Positions 1-12,783 of a stretch of DNA of 64,000 bases are shown here, one piece after another. The notes beneath the pieces are model-generated. The model saw only the letters and a list, made by a program, of their open reading frames with translations, was not told where the DNA came from and did no database searches. Positions within the stretch are counted from its first letter, which is position 1. The number at the start of each line of letters is the position of its first letter. This DNA comes from Labyrinthula sp. Ha. Lineage: Eukaryota > Sar > Bigyra > Labyrinthulida > Labyrinthulaceae. The stretch is from assembly GCA_015227615.1 (NCBI GenBank), contig JAALGZ010000019.1, positions 434,001 to 498,000 of the forward strand. The letters are read 5' to 3'. The translations under genes were made by a program, and so were the position numbers.

Positions 1-3000
1 GTAGCTATTTTATTTTGACTGGATATACATGTTTGACTATTTAAATTTGAATTATTAGGGATATCTGGTTGTTGTGTGCAAGTTGAAGACATGTAAAATC
101 TTTCCTTCAAATTTTTGCTTTTTCTTTTTTGGAACAGTTCAACGGCTCCAAATGATGATTCGGCAAATTTGACCAACGATTTATTTTGGGCAAAAAATAA
201 AATGCATTATATAGGAAGTAAAACCGTATTATATATTTAATAGAGAAAGTACTTAACTAATAGTATAATTGTCTTAACTTGCAAACTATTTTGAAGTATT
301 ACTTCATTTGACAGTATTATAATCTGTTATAATTGATGAGTGTTGTACAAAGTTTCTTTGGCAGAAATTGGGTAGATTAGAATCCTTTCTTCTGGTGTCA
401 GTTTGAATAAAAGGTATCTCACTTGGAAATGTAATGTTCCAGCTCCATAATAAATAATTGAAATTTTAAAATGTTGCATGTAGCATCATGAAGCTTTGTC
501 ATAAAAGTTTAACCTTCAGAAGAATATCTACTGAGGAGGTGGTTCTACTGTGCAATTTAGTAAACACGGCTTAAGAGAAAGTTTTAATACGTAGTATACC
601 GAGTAAATCCCCTGATTCAAGTTCCCTTAAAAGCAGAAAACTAAGAAAAAAATTCAACTAGGAGTTTTTTCCTGTCATTTGGCATCGAATTTGATATAAA
701 TTAACAATAATTATTTGATACTTGTTTTGTTTCTAATTATCAATAAAAGAATAAGGATCTTCATTTTTATTAAATTACTTTAATTTGATTTGGATTATCA
801 ATTCATAATCAATACAAGGCTAGGTCGCAAGGCCCTAGGCCAAGAAGTCAATAAATACAATTTTTATTCTTGTAATGTACGCAAAGCTTCAAGAAATTAG
901 CCACATGGCCCAACCACATCCTACTGCTGGATTGTTCACGAGTCATGTTGCCAGATTTTAGATCTTTTTATACGATGTAAAAAATACCTAAGAAATCTTC
1001 TGATATTTAAGAGAGGGTAGCATAGTCCATCTTCATTCTGATAATCAATTGATATTCAGAATATAATCAGAAATATTTGATGAAAATCTATATCTCAGTT
1101 AATTCATTGATATTATGAAACCAAATAAGCATCAAGTAACTATTGATGATTTTCATCAAATCTGATGCCTAGTAACAAAAAGTAAATTTGATGAAGTTGT
1201 TGATCCTTGACAAATTTGGTTACTGAAATGATAACTCAAAATTTTGTAGGATGCAGCAATTGTAATCGAAAAGTTTCTTTGTAACTCAAGTAGTCTTCTT
1301 AAGCTAAATCTGTCTAAGTAGCAAGATATTCTTTCGTTGTGTATTGATCAAACTAACTACCTAAATAAAGCTACTTGTATAAACTAAACAATACTCAAAA
1401 CAGTTTCTTCAAGCTTCGCATTGCACAATAGTGAGCCTCAAGTTGAGTTTACCTAAGGTAGCATCAATTTTCCACGTAAGACCTCTGAAAAGTCCTGAGA
1501 GACGCAATCTTACTTTACTCAAGAAGGGCTTGAAACGTCTTAATGTTTTCAAATAGATAGCTGTAATGTAAATAAGTAAATATCAGAGTTAAGACATAAG
1601 CGAACAGAACCCCATTTAAGGCCAATTTAAAAATATGACATTACTAAACGAGAAGCTAAAAGAATCTATTTTCTTGTGTCGATATAGAAGAAGAAGCAAG
1701 GGCGCTCTTTGAGAAATAAGACTTTCTGGAACTTAGAGCTATGGATTTTTTATGTGTTTTGTGGAGCAATTTCCATATTACTTCTGAAAGGTTACAATTT
1801 TAAGCCATATTGTCCACGTGATTTAACTTTTCGCTACAAAGTAGAATATTCGATGTGCCATAGTTAGGTACATTTCAAACTGACCTTAGTTTCAAGTAAA
1901 GTTATTCTTAAAATAATTCCAGTCCTACTGGGTCAGTTTATTAAGGATTCAACACTACTTGCTCCGGTATTACTTTAGCTACCTCTAGCAGCACGCGGAA
2001 GAGTTAAATTAAGGTAGCAGATCTTTACTATTTATACCTTATGATGTTACCAAATACTCTAGACTGCATGGATAAGAATACTGCTTTGTAAATTTCTTTC
2101 TTTAATTATTCAGCTTTTAAGCTCTTTGTGCCAAACTGTGTGCACCTAGTTTGGAAGCTGTGTACATCAACTTGGTGTCTAGTAGAGTAAGAATGATTTA
2201 TCTGGATCTTCCACTACTGTATATGCATGTGAATCTGCTGCAACCAGCTTTATGGATAGCCCAAACTTTTCATAATAGACGTTGCTACAGCAATAAAGCA
2301 TTTCGTCAAGGGTAGTGATATAAAATTTTCCTTTGCGTCTATTAAATTAGCAACTTGGCAGTGGATTTAGTATCCAATAATTTCTTATTAGCTTTCTATA
2401 GTCCTTAACAAGACTAGCAACGGGGGTTATGCTGAATTAAAGCTTACGCATTAACTGAGTGCACTTAAAATATAAACAAGAATTAAATTACATAGCTTAA
2501 TCGACTTTTATGTGCAAATCAGTGAAATTAAACACCAAACTAAGTATATGGAAAAGCAAAATCTACAAACCTAATACTGTGCACTTTATGATTTAACACT
2601 TGATATTCATTTAATCTTGTGATAGCTTTCATCGGTCAAGTAGAGACGAAAAATTGTGCAAAATAGAGGTCTAAGAAATAAGTCTTACTGTTTCCAAGAA
2701 ATTAAATAAGCTCTCTTATCTTTAGTGTACCTTTTGCACCATTTCTATTTTTTGCTGTCATTTTTTGCTATTCTTTGCAAATATATACGTCGACCAGATA
2801 TAATGAAATATGGGATTTATTTTGGGAAATTTATTTAATTCTTTCTTGTACCAGATTTATCGCCAATAAGATATTTTATTTGCTGTGAAATAATATTATA
2901 TCGTATCCAAGATAAATCCCAAATATATAATTCATATTTTCATGGAAATATAATTCACTTATTTTAGTGCGAAGCAACTATCCCATGGCAGAATATATAA

Positions 3001-3372
3001 TGATAAATACAAATAGACGTCTAAATAGAACAAAATACAAAGAGAAAAAGAACATACAATTTAATAGTTGAGGAGATATTTTTATTATGAATGATGACTA
3101 AATGAATCTTCTCGGTTTAATCCTATTTTCATATTTAAATACAAATAAAAAAGGAAAATGGAACTTAAACATTGGAGACTCGTAAGAAATCTGAAACTGC
3201 TCCCAAAGCAAATCACAATACAAGAAATTGAGGAAATTGAACAAGATGCTGATACATCTGGAAAAATGTTTCACTTGACAGTTGGATTTGTGGCTGCACT
3301 TATTTGGCAAGTCAATGTTTGTGTATTCTAGCAGATCTCCCTCTGAATTATCCTAAACAATGGGAAGAGACA
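1..3372. other. Gene-poor stretch, no gene recognised
   Basis: No long open frame and no recognisable domain on either strand. An imperfect hairpin-forming inverted repeat lies at about 1066-1166. A plus-strand frame from an ATG at 3158 stays open for about 57 codons until a stop at 3329-3331, but no GT-AG intron that I tried joins it in frame to the membrane protein that follows. The minus-strand frame over 3098-3310 is the reverse of this and is not convincing. Confidence 0.5.
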
Positions 3373-4005
3373 ATGGATAATCTACGAAAGATAATCTTTA
3401 TTCAAATTGATATGGAAGAAAGGTTTGGATTGATAATTGCATCTATTTTATTAACTTTATTTTCGCACTTATTCTTTACTGGTCTAGCCATAAAGATATC
3501 TCTTTGTCCGAAATGTTTTTCTCTATTGTTTTATCCAATGCTTGCATTAGAAACAACTTTATTTTGGTTTATTGTTTGGTCTCTTCCAAATCCCCAATTT
3601 AATACTTTCCCAAAGACGTGGAAATATTCTCTTTATTTTATTAAATTTCTTTCAATAATAAAATTAGTGTTTTATTGGAGAAAGGTTTCTACTCTTGCAG
3701 AAAGACTTGAGGAGAATAAACATAAATTAAAAGAAATATCTCAGCTTATAAATAATGTCTTCATAGCTATTCTTCCTTCTCTTTGGACAATTATTATTGC
3801 ACAGTCCCTTAATATTACGAAGTACTATTATGGTTCTGTCTATAACACCACTGATACGATAGGAGAGCAGATTCATATCTATGATGGAGATTTACCTACT
3901 AATTACAATATAAGATTTTTAATGTATGGCTTGTTATCTATGGGTTTGACTGTTCTTTTAATCTTGCTTTTTGAAGAACTATTTACGCCTTTTATAAGAA
4001 AATAA
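3373..4005 (+). CDS. Multi-pass membrane protein of unknown function, 210 aa
   Basis: I do not recognise the family. The first in-frame ATG is at 3373; the frame is open further upstream but has no earlier ATG. The product has about four hydrophobic segments, near residues 17-40, 46-70, 130-150 and 180-202. A charged, probably cytosolic, stretch (residues about 100-125, rich in K and E) separates the second and third. An N-glycosylation-like NTT occurs in the loop before the last segment. The gene ends with TAA. It is followed within 220 bp by a second small multi-pass protein on the same strand, so the two may be related or co-regulated, although I see no clear sequence identity. An upstream exon joined by a tiny intron cannot be excluded. 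Confidence 0.55.
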   Translation: MDNLRKIIFIQIDMEERFGLIIASILLTLFSHLFFTGLAIKISLCPKCFSLLFYPMLALETTLFWFIVWSLPNPQFNTFPKTWKYSLYFIKFLSIIKLVFYWRKVSTLAERLEENKHKLKEISQLINNVFIAILPSLWTIIIAQSLNITKYYYGSVYNTTDTIGEQIHIYDGDLPTNYNIRFLMYGLLSMGLTVLLILLFEELFTPFIRK

Positions 4006-4217
4006 AATTTAATTTGTAATCGATGATCAGCACCACAAAGCTCTGACTTTTCATTACAAGGAGATGCCAACTACTCAGGTTCTAAAATTTTCAAACCCAT
4101 TATGTTCAAATCTAGGTATTATTTTATAGCCTTAGCACTTGAGCGCTCTATGTTATTCTTGATTTATTTCAATGTTTGAAATAATTTGCAGATTTTGAGG
4201 TGACTAGCTTGAGAAAT

Positions 4218-4640
4218 ATGTCTGACGATGAACTTGCTTTCAATGAGTATTTAGAGGAAAGAGTTTATTCAGATGAGACACTATTTGGAGTTTATGCATT
4301 TTGTATTAACCTTCTTTTTATTATTCTGCTTGTTTACTTTTTGCCTTTCAAAGTATTTTATTTAAATAAAATAGATTTTGCAAGTAGAATATTCAACCTG
4401 TTTATTGTCGGTGCTGGTTTGATATTACCTGCTTTTAATGAGAATACAGTTCATTGGGACATTGCAAATATTATTCTCTTTGCTTTAACTTTTTCTTTAT
4501 TCAGTATTTGGATATATTTAATAGTTGGATTATTGTTTAGAAAAAATTTTCGAAAACAAGTTATATATAGTATGTTTATGAATCCATTCTTAGAATCCAA
4601 AAAAAAAGAGAGTCATGAAATTCGGGGAGTAGATATTTAA
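4218..4640 (+). CDS. Small multi-pass membrane protein of unknown function, 140 aa
   Basis: The family is not recognised. I start it at the ATG at 4218. The acidic N-terminus begins MSDDELAFNEY and is followed by about three or four hydrophobic helices between residues 25 and 115. The tail is lysine-rich and probably cytosolic. A CAG preceded by a T-rich run ends at 4191, just upstream, and could be a splice acceptor, so an unseen 5' exon is possible. The gene sits 212 bp after another small multi-pass protein on the same strand. It ends with TAA. Confidence 0.5.
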   Translation: MSDDELAFNEYLEERVYSDETLFGVYAFCINLLFIILLVYFLPFKVFYLNKIDFASRIFNLFIVGAGLILPAFNENTVHWDIANIILFALTFSLFSIWIYLIVGLLFRKNFRKQVIYSMFMNPFLESKKKESHEIRGVDI

Positions 4641-6059
4641 ACAAAGACTATATTTTGATATTTGTAAATTTCTTGTTTACTTATTTTCAATACCAGTACT
4701 AAAAGTTTCATTTCTAACTCTTAAGATTATATTTGGACTTTTTAAAACTTTGCAAAAAATATAATACGAATACCAAAAAAAATTTTTGGATAAATTGTCA
4801 AGGTAGAAAATATATTTGTTTAAACAGATCTATTTAAGAATAACAATTTTAAATGAATATTTTCATACTAGCGCTTTTACAAGTTGAAAATATTAATAGA
4901 AAAGATATTCCCTTTCTCAAGAACTCATTTCTATTATTAGATACTCCGTCATAGTACTTATCTCTTTCAAATATTTTTCCTTTTTCATATACCAGAATAA
5001 AATGTTATTATATTCTTGCTTCATTTCATAGAATAAAAAGGATAGAAATTGACAGAAAACTAAGAAAACTTCACTTTAGTTGAAGAAAGAAATTCTTGCA
5101 ACTAAGAACTTAAAAAAAGTTTAAAGTCTTCTATAATGTGATGCCTAAAGCTAAGTCTATATTGTGTGGCATAAATTGAGTTTTTAAATTTTCTTACCAA
5201 CGATTTTATAAGACATATGGCAAATTCTCTAAAGAGTAAGATTATGGGTTTAGTTTGTAACAAAATATGAATTAAGATGAGAATTTTGTAAGAGGATTGA
5301 CAATGAGAGCTGAATTGTCTCTGTTCTTATGGTTTCTTAATCAGAATCAATCGTTAAGCTTATTAAACATCTTGTACAAATCTTAACAAATTAGTTAATA
5401 TCATGTTCCAAAAAAATATATAGAAGAAACAGTAAAATACCCAATAATTAGGAGTATGTAAAGTATTCATAACAATATTTGAGTCTTACTTCTAGTTGTA
5501 TTATCCATATGTGGATATTTTTCCGTTTCGACTGCGCCATGAGTAAAAATATTTAAATTTTGTTTCAAAATAATTTTTTCTATACAATTACTTCCTTTTT
5601 CCGTTTTCCTATTTTTTTCTTAATAAATAACAAAAAAACGTATCAAATACACCTTTCAACTGGAAAAATTCAATGATCGTGAAACTGAGATATGCGAACT
5701 GCATTCTACAAAGATGACTCACTATATTTGCAGGAAATCAAGATCCTCATACTATATATAGGAACGTAACATTTTATGTACTCGCAATAGAGGAATAACT
5801 CTGGTTTCGTATTTCAGAAAAGAAAATGTAGTAAGGTTCTCGGAAACAACACATCTTTGAAAATACCTGCTTTTCTATTTGAAGTCATTTATATAGTGAA
5901 TAGTTGAGTAATCTTAAACTTATCCTCTTCTAAATATTTTCAATAAAGTTATTCTCATTCTTCCCAAAAAAAACTTCATACACTTCGCTAGAATAGTTTC
6001 TTTTTTGAGTAATATAATTATAGAACCCAATATACTTTGACCGGCGAAATGAGAAATGT
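4641..6059. other. Intergenic, nothing recognised
   Basis: Very AT-rich, with many short A and T runs and stops in every frame. I see no gene, RNA or repeat here. Confidence 0.5.
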
Positions 6060-7010
6060 TTAAACTTTTTCAATTTTCAAATGATTGCGTTTTAATGCTC
6101 CATTTGAAGCAACTTTAATATTAATAAACAATGGTTTTTTTAATTTTTTCTTAAAGTAAATATTAAATGGTGTAATAAAACTATTTGTTTTTATTTTTGT
6201 ACTATTTTTGAGAAAAGAATCCACAAGAAAAAATATTTCTTGAAGAGATCCATCAAAATAAGGAATCGCAAAAGAACACTTCAAACTCAAGTTAGAAAAT
6301 AAATAAACTAATCCATAAATAAAAACAATATTTTTTGCATCGCCTTTTTTAATAATATCTAATCTTTGAAGTGTTTGAGAAATATTAGAAGATATTATAA
6401 GAATACAAATTTGTATAAAAATTTTTGGATCATACTCAACATGCAAAAGTTTAAGTGATTTAATTCGATATTTTTTCATTATTGAAGGAGATCTTTTTAA
6501 AAAATATATTAAACAAGAGTTTGTTTTTAAACTTAAGTGCTCTAAAGATAATTCCTTAGTTGGAAAATTTAAAGAAAAAACTTTCTTGCAATCATCTTCT
6601 AACCAGATCTCAAGTTTAATTATTTTTTTCTTCAATTTTATCATATGAAAAATTTTTAACAATAACAAAGAATTAATTTTACATTTTGTAATACTTAAGA
6701 ACATAACGCTTTTCAGAGTTCCAAATGTATTTTCCAAGAAATTCTCCTGATTTAGAATACTCGGATCAAGTATTGAAAACTGTATAGTATTTAACACCAG
6801 GTTTTCAAAAATATTTCCTAGTATTATTATATCTTCTTTTTTTATGAGAGTATATATAGAAGAAAATTCCAAAGTGTTTATTTCAGAAAGATCTTTGTTT
6901 TTCAGATAGTTTAGAGAATATCGAATATTAGTTGGGTTCCTATTCGAAATAATTGTTAATTTTCCACCTAACCATGAGTCACACATGTATGAAAGCTTAA
7001 TTTTCTTCAT
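6060..7010 (-). CDS. Orphan LRR-like protein, 316 aa
   Basis: A single uninterrupted frame from an ATG at 7010 to TAA. The protein is very rich in I, L, K, N and S. It shows repeated leucine-rich-like strand patterns such as LEHLSLKTNS, IKSLKLLHVEY and LQRLDIIKKG, spaced about 25-35 residues apart. This suggests a degenerate leucine-rich-repeat solenoid of the kind that precedes Roc domains or stands alone in protist multigene families. There is no signal peptide, membrane segment or catalytic domain. The function is unknown. The LRR assignment is an inference from hydrophobic periodicity, not from a textbook consensus. The composition resembles the LRR exons of the ROCO gene at the end of the window, so it could be a lone LRR relative of that family. 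Confidence 0.55.
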   Translation of the reverse strand: MKKIKLSYMCDSWLGGKLTIISNRNPTNIRYSLNYLKNKDLSEINTLEFSSIYTLIKKEDIIILGNIFENLVLNTIQFSILDPSILNQENFLENTFGTLKSVMFLSITKCKINSLLLLKIFHMIKLKKKIIKLEIWLEDDCKKVFSLNFPTKELSLEHLSLKTNSCLIYFLKRSPSIMKKYRIKSLKLLHVEYDPKIFIQICILIISSNISQTLQRLDIIKKGDAKNIVFIYGLVYLFSNLSLKCSFAIPYFDGSLQEIFFLVDSFLKNSTKIKTNSFITPFNIYFKKKLKKPLFINIKVASNGALKRNHLKIEKV

Positions 7011-7251
7011 TTGACTATGTTTTTATAGCCTAGTATTTAAATCTAATTTAGTTTTCTTCTGTACGAAAGCTTCTTATTTCTGTCTAATTAACAATTTGAA
7101 TCGATATTTTGGGCATTTTTCAATCTGTTATTTAGACATGGTTAAATTTTGGGCGCGAAGAAAGAAAAACAATTTAAGTGTCCTTTTCTCAACAAGTTGC
7201 TTGACTTCGAGCTCCACAGAGGGCCTAGAGTGTGCAGGCTAATGTAAAAAG

Positions 7252-7735
7252 AGACTTATTGTAGTTTCTGTGAACGTAGGTGGTCTTACTACAACAAAAC
7301 TTAACCTTTTAGAAGAGAAAACTCAGCAACTGTCAATTTTGATGTTGCAAGAGCTGTATGTAAACAGGTACGAGACACTGAAAGAAGCGATGAATGTCAG
7401 CAGCATAAAAGGTAAGTGATTTTTCTTAAAATCGCCTACTGGAGCAGCAGGTGTAGCGAAATATTTGGCGGAAGAACTTGCTTGCAACGTATCTTCGTTT
7501 CAAAGTACTAGCGACAGGATCCTGAAAGTAGTTATCCAAGGCATTAGTAAGAAAAAGATTAATCTGCAGAACTGCTACAACCCAGATTATGGGTTGAACA
7601 GGGAAGCCTACAAAGAATTCTTAAAGGAGTTAAGTTGGCTGACATGGAACCTAAACATGAGGACATTACTTTTAGGTGGAGATATTAACCCAAAAATGAT
7701 TAGAACGGTGCTGAAGAGGAAGGCGAGCTGAGGCT
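7252..7735 (+). mobile_element. LINE fossil: AP-endonuclease domain of a non-LTR retrotransposon
   Basis: One plus-strand frame encodes the core of an APE-type endonuclease as found in LINE ORF2. In order it shows SVNVGG (the N of the first motif), LMLQELY (metal-binding E), a G-A-A-G-V-A stretch, DRILKVVI, NCYNPDY and LLLGGDIN (the usual GGDFN). Spacing fits the family. A single in-frame TGA at about 7419-7421 interrupts it, and the frame ends at 7729-7731. Downstream to about 8220, short stretches still look like decayed LINE sequence, but no reverse transcriptase is recognisable. This is therefore a truncated, inactive copy. I saw no target-site duplication or tail. Confidence 0.7.
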
Positions 7736-10700
7736 CTCAAGCATAAGCAACAGCTACACCCACTTGAAAAGAAATGCTTGGACTTTCTGTAAGCTCCACT
7801 TGACAAACCCAGATCTGGAACACAGCAACTGCACTTAAAAATATTATAACCCAATGTAACAACGAACCAAAGCTCCATCTATCCCCAGAATACAGTCAAA
7901 GATGGAACTCCCTAACTCAATCCAAACCCAAACAGCGAAATCAACAACATGAACTTCCTGGACCCGAAATCCACTGGAACCAACATAATACACCCCCATT
8001 GGACCTCTAATAACCATAGATACCAAAAATATACCTCCCATGACCCAGGATTGACCTCAGTTGTTAGCCGATGAAGCAGAATGGCTCATAAATTCTACTT
8101 CGACACCTTCCCCACAAAATCAGCAATAGGAACTTGAAAACTTGTTCAACAACCCTCCATACAATTCAAAACTTCCCTCAAAAACATCTTTCAGGTTCCT
8201 TATCGTCTTCTTGGAGCTCTTCCGACTTGGCGTGAGAACATTTCAATCTTTTTCAATTTGACTTGATTTTTATTGGAATTTTAAGAAAGTAAGAATAAGG
8301 CAATCTAGAGTAATATAACCTTGGACAAATGTAATCAGACATCCTGGATAACTGGACAATAAGAACAAGAGAGAACTAGATCCGATTTTGACAGCAATAA
8401 ATAGGATACAAACAATAATTAAACAACTATCAACAGATTTGGAGCGTAGTTAGAACCAGGCTCATAGAAGGTTATGCCAAATGGCCCATTTTTATGCTTA
8501 GCTAATTAACCAACTAGGCGTGTTTCACGAGAGAGTCTTAAGAAGAGCCTCTCTAGAAGAGCTCTCTCTTTATCTTGCAATACAAATAAATTGGTAAAAT
8601 CCCTCTCGAGAAGCTTTTACTATCTCGATAAACATGCCTACTAGTACTTTACCTGCTAGAGATGCGATTTAGATTATTAGAATTCACAGGAATAAATAAT
8701 AATATTTCGGATACTATAATAGATGTTCCAAAGTGAAATTATTAGGTAGGAAGATTTGTAGACGCAGCGAATTATTTACTTAATTCATCGTGTGCTAATA
8801 CCTAAACTCTAGGAAATATATTCCTTGTGCCTAACTCAAAAAACTGTTTTTGTTCTCAACCTTCTTAGCAATTATCAAGTTCATTGCCAGCAAGAAATTA
8901 CAAAACCAGTTGGATAAAACATTTAAAATTACGGGCAAAAAAATTATTTAAGTAAGACTCAGATGTACAGGTCTTTCTTGTTGCATATATCGTAGCTTAA
9001 AATGATTTTCCCAATGGAATAGTTTTTCATGAAGTTTTCCTTGATTTCGTTAACAACACAGTTCTGTATTCAATTATTTCTTAACGTTAGCTGCCAATGA
9101 TATATTCAGACATTCTGTTGCCTAATATTTAACACGGGATGTGTAAACAGGTCAGAGCCCCAAAAATGCAACTTAAATATTACTACTTTGCTCAAAAAGT
9201 AGAAAAGACAGATATATCTATGCTAAAGACATTTAAAGAAACATCAAATTTATTTGTACAAACAGCGATTCTAGTCTTGAGAAGAAACAGATTCCTCGGA
9301 GCGTCGAACTTTATTTTCCTCACCAATCATTTTGAGAATTTAGGAAATTTTAATTCGTTTGAGAAAAGTATTACTAATGATCCAGAACTAGAGAAGCGCA
9401 ACTTGAGTAAAATAGAGTTCTACAGCTAAATATTACATTAGATCACCAGTTTAAAAGTCAATTTAGAGTTCATGGCTCTATGCCAAGTTTGGATCTGACT
9501 TTTAAGTATATTTTCCTCTATGAGAGGAATTTTAATGATTTCTATAAGGTTACTAAAAATTTGAGCCTTGCTTAGTATCTTTAGAGAGTAATTTAGCCTT
9601 TTATTATAGTTTTCATCATATACACCACCTCTGCCAGTAAGATTCAAGTTTTTTGGTTGGAAAAATTATTTGACAGGAGTCCTGGAAAACATCTAAAGTA
9701 GTTAAAACGGAAACAAATCTGATGTTTATAGCATATCACTAAACTTAATTCTTGTTTGTTTATTTTCATTTTTTATTTCCTCTACATTGGTTTTTAATCG
9801 TTCTTTCTTGATCGGAAACCCTTCACAAGTAATGTTTACTCTTTTTTCAATATATTCTGACATTTGAGTTGTACAATACAAATATCTAGGAGTATATTCA
9901 CAAAGAACTTAATATTATGTTAACTATTTGATCATTTGAATACACTCTCTTTATAAAGCTTCACAACAGCATCGTGGGAACTCATACAGAAGGCTATTCG
10001 TTATATCATGACTTAATTTTAGCTAACTAATGAAAGGAAGTATTGCAGAATCCCAACTTTAAAAGAAACATTGGGGGTTAAAGTAGATTTTAACTGCATA
10101 CCTATATTGCAGTAATACTTTTACGCTTTTTTAACGTAGGAAAGACGGCAGATTCACCCAATTTGGAAATTTCATTTCCCTGAGAAAATTACATAGCTTT
10201 GTTCTTAGATGAGCTTGGTGGTACGGTTTTACATATTCGTATTTGTGGGTCTATTGTTCAAGTGTCAGAAGTGGCTATGTACATGTAAATAAATCATAAA
10301 TCTAGTGCTTGATATATCACTAGAAAATAAAAGCCATTTCTCATATATATATTCTACTGTCTACATACTTTGTATTAATTGCAATTGGCAAGAGAAATAC
10401 AGAAATGAGGTTTCTTTTATTACTCAAATATCAAATCCATCACTACAAAATAAATAAACTGACGTTTCTTAGAAACCGTATGTAAATTGACCTATTTACA
10501 CACTTGCAATAGCAATCGTGGGATTTTTTCTATTAATTAATTTTGCAATCCATAACCATCGTGGGTTATTTAACCAGGCTATAAGGAACTTGCATTGCAC
10601 CAAGGAAGCAAAGTTGAAGCCAAACTAACTCTACTGAAGTTCTTAAACACTACCTCATGCAGACTTATATCATATAACTCATGCTAAGGTGATTCAAGGA

Positions 10701-12783
10701 GTACTAGCTCGGTAGGATGAACTTTGGAGTAATTTTCGTCGTATTTATCGTCATGCTTGTCACCAAGTGTCGCTATTCCAACGAAAAGTATTGTCAGAAA
10801 ATGTGTAAAAGGTTTGAAGAAGACTGATAAAAATTATAGGAGAAAAAGTGTTAAACGAATGCCTAAATATGATTATTTTCAGTGAGTTTCTGCTTTAGAA
10901 TATAGCTATAACTCATTCGATATTCTCTTTCCTCTGGATATTTTTTCAACGAGCTTTCCCCCACGACATCTTAAAGCAGCTTTTTGCACCTTTCTAATTG
11001 TAGGGCTATAAAAATTGTTCAATGTTAGGGTAAGAGGTCATTTTAAGTTTTCCTTATGGATATGATGAAATGGTTTTCTACCAATATTTTATTTCAAACA
11101 CAATCCATAAAGATCTAGTATACTGCCAGGGTCTGGGCTTATGCAGTTACAAGGAGGATAGTCTGGTACTTTCTGATCGAATGAAAAAAGTCGTCATTGG
11201 AATTCCATAAGAATAGAAGACTTACCATCCAACAATTAAGAAGTAATAATAACGAAAGTAAAGAAGGACAACATATTTCAAGAGAAAGGCCTTGGTTAAA
11301 TTTCTGGAGAGAAACTCAAGATTCTTCTAATAGCCTAGTGTGGAAAATGTTCTGTGAGACGATGCTATTCTTCTTGGGGCTAGGGCTGCCATGCAACCAG
11401 ATTACTGAAATTGTGTTCCGATAATTTTTACAAGAATCTAATTATAACAAGAAAGGTAAACAGCAGCTAATATACACCACTAGCATAGAATATTCTATCT
11501 GCCTCGCTAGCTGGTGCTCTTTCCAACTTCTAGCGAGTTCACTTGTGTAGGATTGACCTGGTACAACTGCACTCTCGACTTCAATTGAGAAACGACGTTT
11601 TTTGTACGCTTCAGTAACAAATAAATAATACCCGCTTTTTCTGTTGGCTACATTAGAGTAATGCTCTTAATCATCCTTAACGTGCGAACTAAGATTAATC
11701 CACTACCATAAGTAATAAGAAGCATTCTGGGATTTAGGTTGTGCAATATTCAAATTTGAAGATCTTAAGGAATAGTAGTATATGATGCATATAGTTATAC
11801 CTAACAATGAGGATTCCTGGATTCGCAGCTTGTCTGGTACTAGACTGAAATTTAGTTGGTGTATATAGCTGTGCAATACGACACCATACTGTGAAAAGGT
11901 CGATACCACCTACTCAAGACCAAAGTTACTTAATAAGATGAAATATTTTACCACTTAGGCATTGCTACACAAATAGAACTAAAGTTTGACAAATCGTTGA
12001 ATATGGAAGCTGACAAGGCTCTAAAAGTCTTGATGTTCTGATGAAAATTGTATGAGGCACATTGGGTGAAATATAGAATACATGACATAGCCGTACTAAT
12101 AAGATTAACGAAAACTTTGTAGATTTATTGGAGAAGCTTAAAGTATTTGTTGAGCAGTTTTTGTGAGATTATTTGTGATTTATTGCAATATGTTTCTGTG
12201 GGATTATTACAAATATAGGATTTGTTCGATTACTTTCAAAACTTCAAATATTAAGTTTTAATAAGAGATATAATTCTGTATTTCTGATTTATGAAGCTTC
12301 TTTGATTGTACCTCTTGGAGCACGGTACAAAAGTCATGTTGAAATATTGGGCCATATTTGTACCATACAGGATAGGATAGTGGATGAAAAGAAAAACGAA
12401 CATGTGCTCAACTCGATTAAATTAACTAAAAACAAAATTCTATTTATTACGGCTTAATTTTCATTCAACTCTCTAATATCCTACACCTAAATGCAGTAGA
12501 TCGGATTTCAAACACATTTCCCCTAATTCACATTAGTTTTTAGAACTTAGTTTTTTAATTGTCAACCAAGCATACTATACCATATTCATTAAAAAAAGTC
12601 ATTTTCTTTAGCTTAATATATTCAATATTATAGTAATATAATCTTAGAGATATAGCTAAGTAAATATGTTTTGTTTATCTTTTTATTTCAAATATTTTTC
12701 GTCCCTTTGTTTTTCTCTTTTTTCTCTAATCTGAAATTTAAATCAATTTCCCAAAATATTATCCTTGATAAAATATAATAAAG
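7736..12783. other. Gene-poor stretch, no gene recognised
   Basis: The first part, to about 8220, may be further decayed LINE sequence. The rest has only short open frames (for example 9139-9429 and 11197-11424) without recognisable domains, a good upstream context or intron signals. I do not call genes here. Confidence 0.5.

Noticed and set aside
3158-3331. Upstream exon for the membrane protein at 3373
   Set aside because: The frame from the ATG at 3158 is open to a TAG that could be an acceptor, but none of the GT donors tried gives an in-frame join at a plausible intron length.
9139-9647. Two short frames on opposite strands
   Set aside because: No domain, no intron signals and composition like the surrounding desert.
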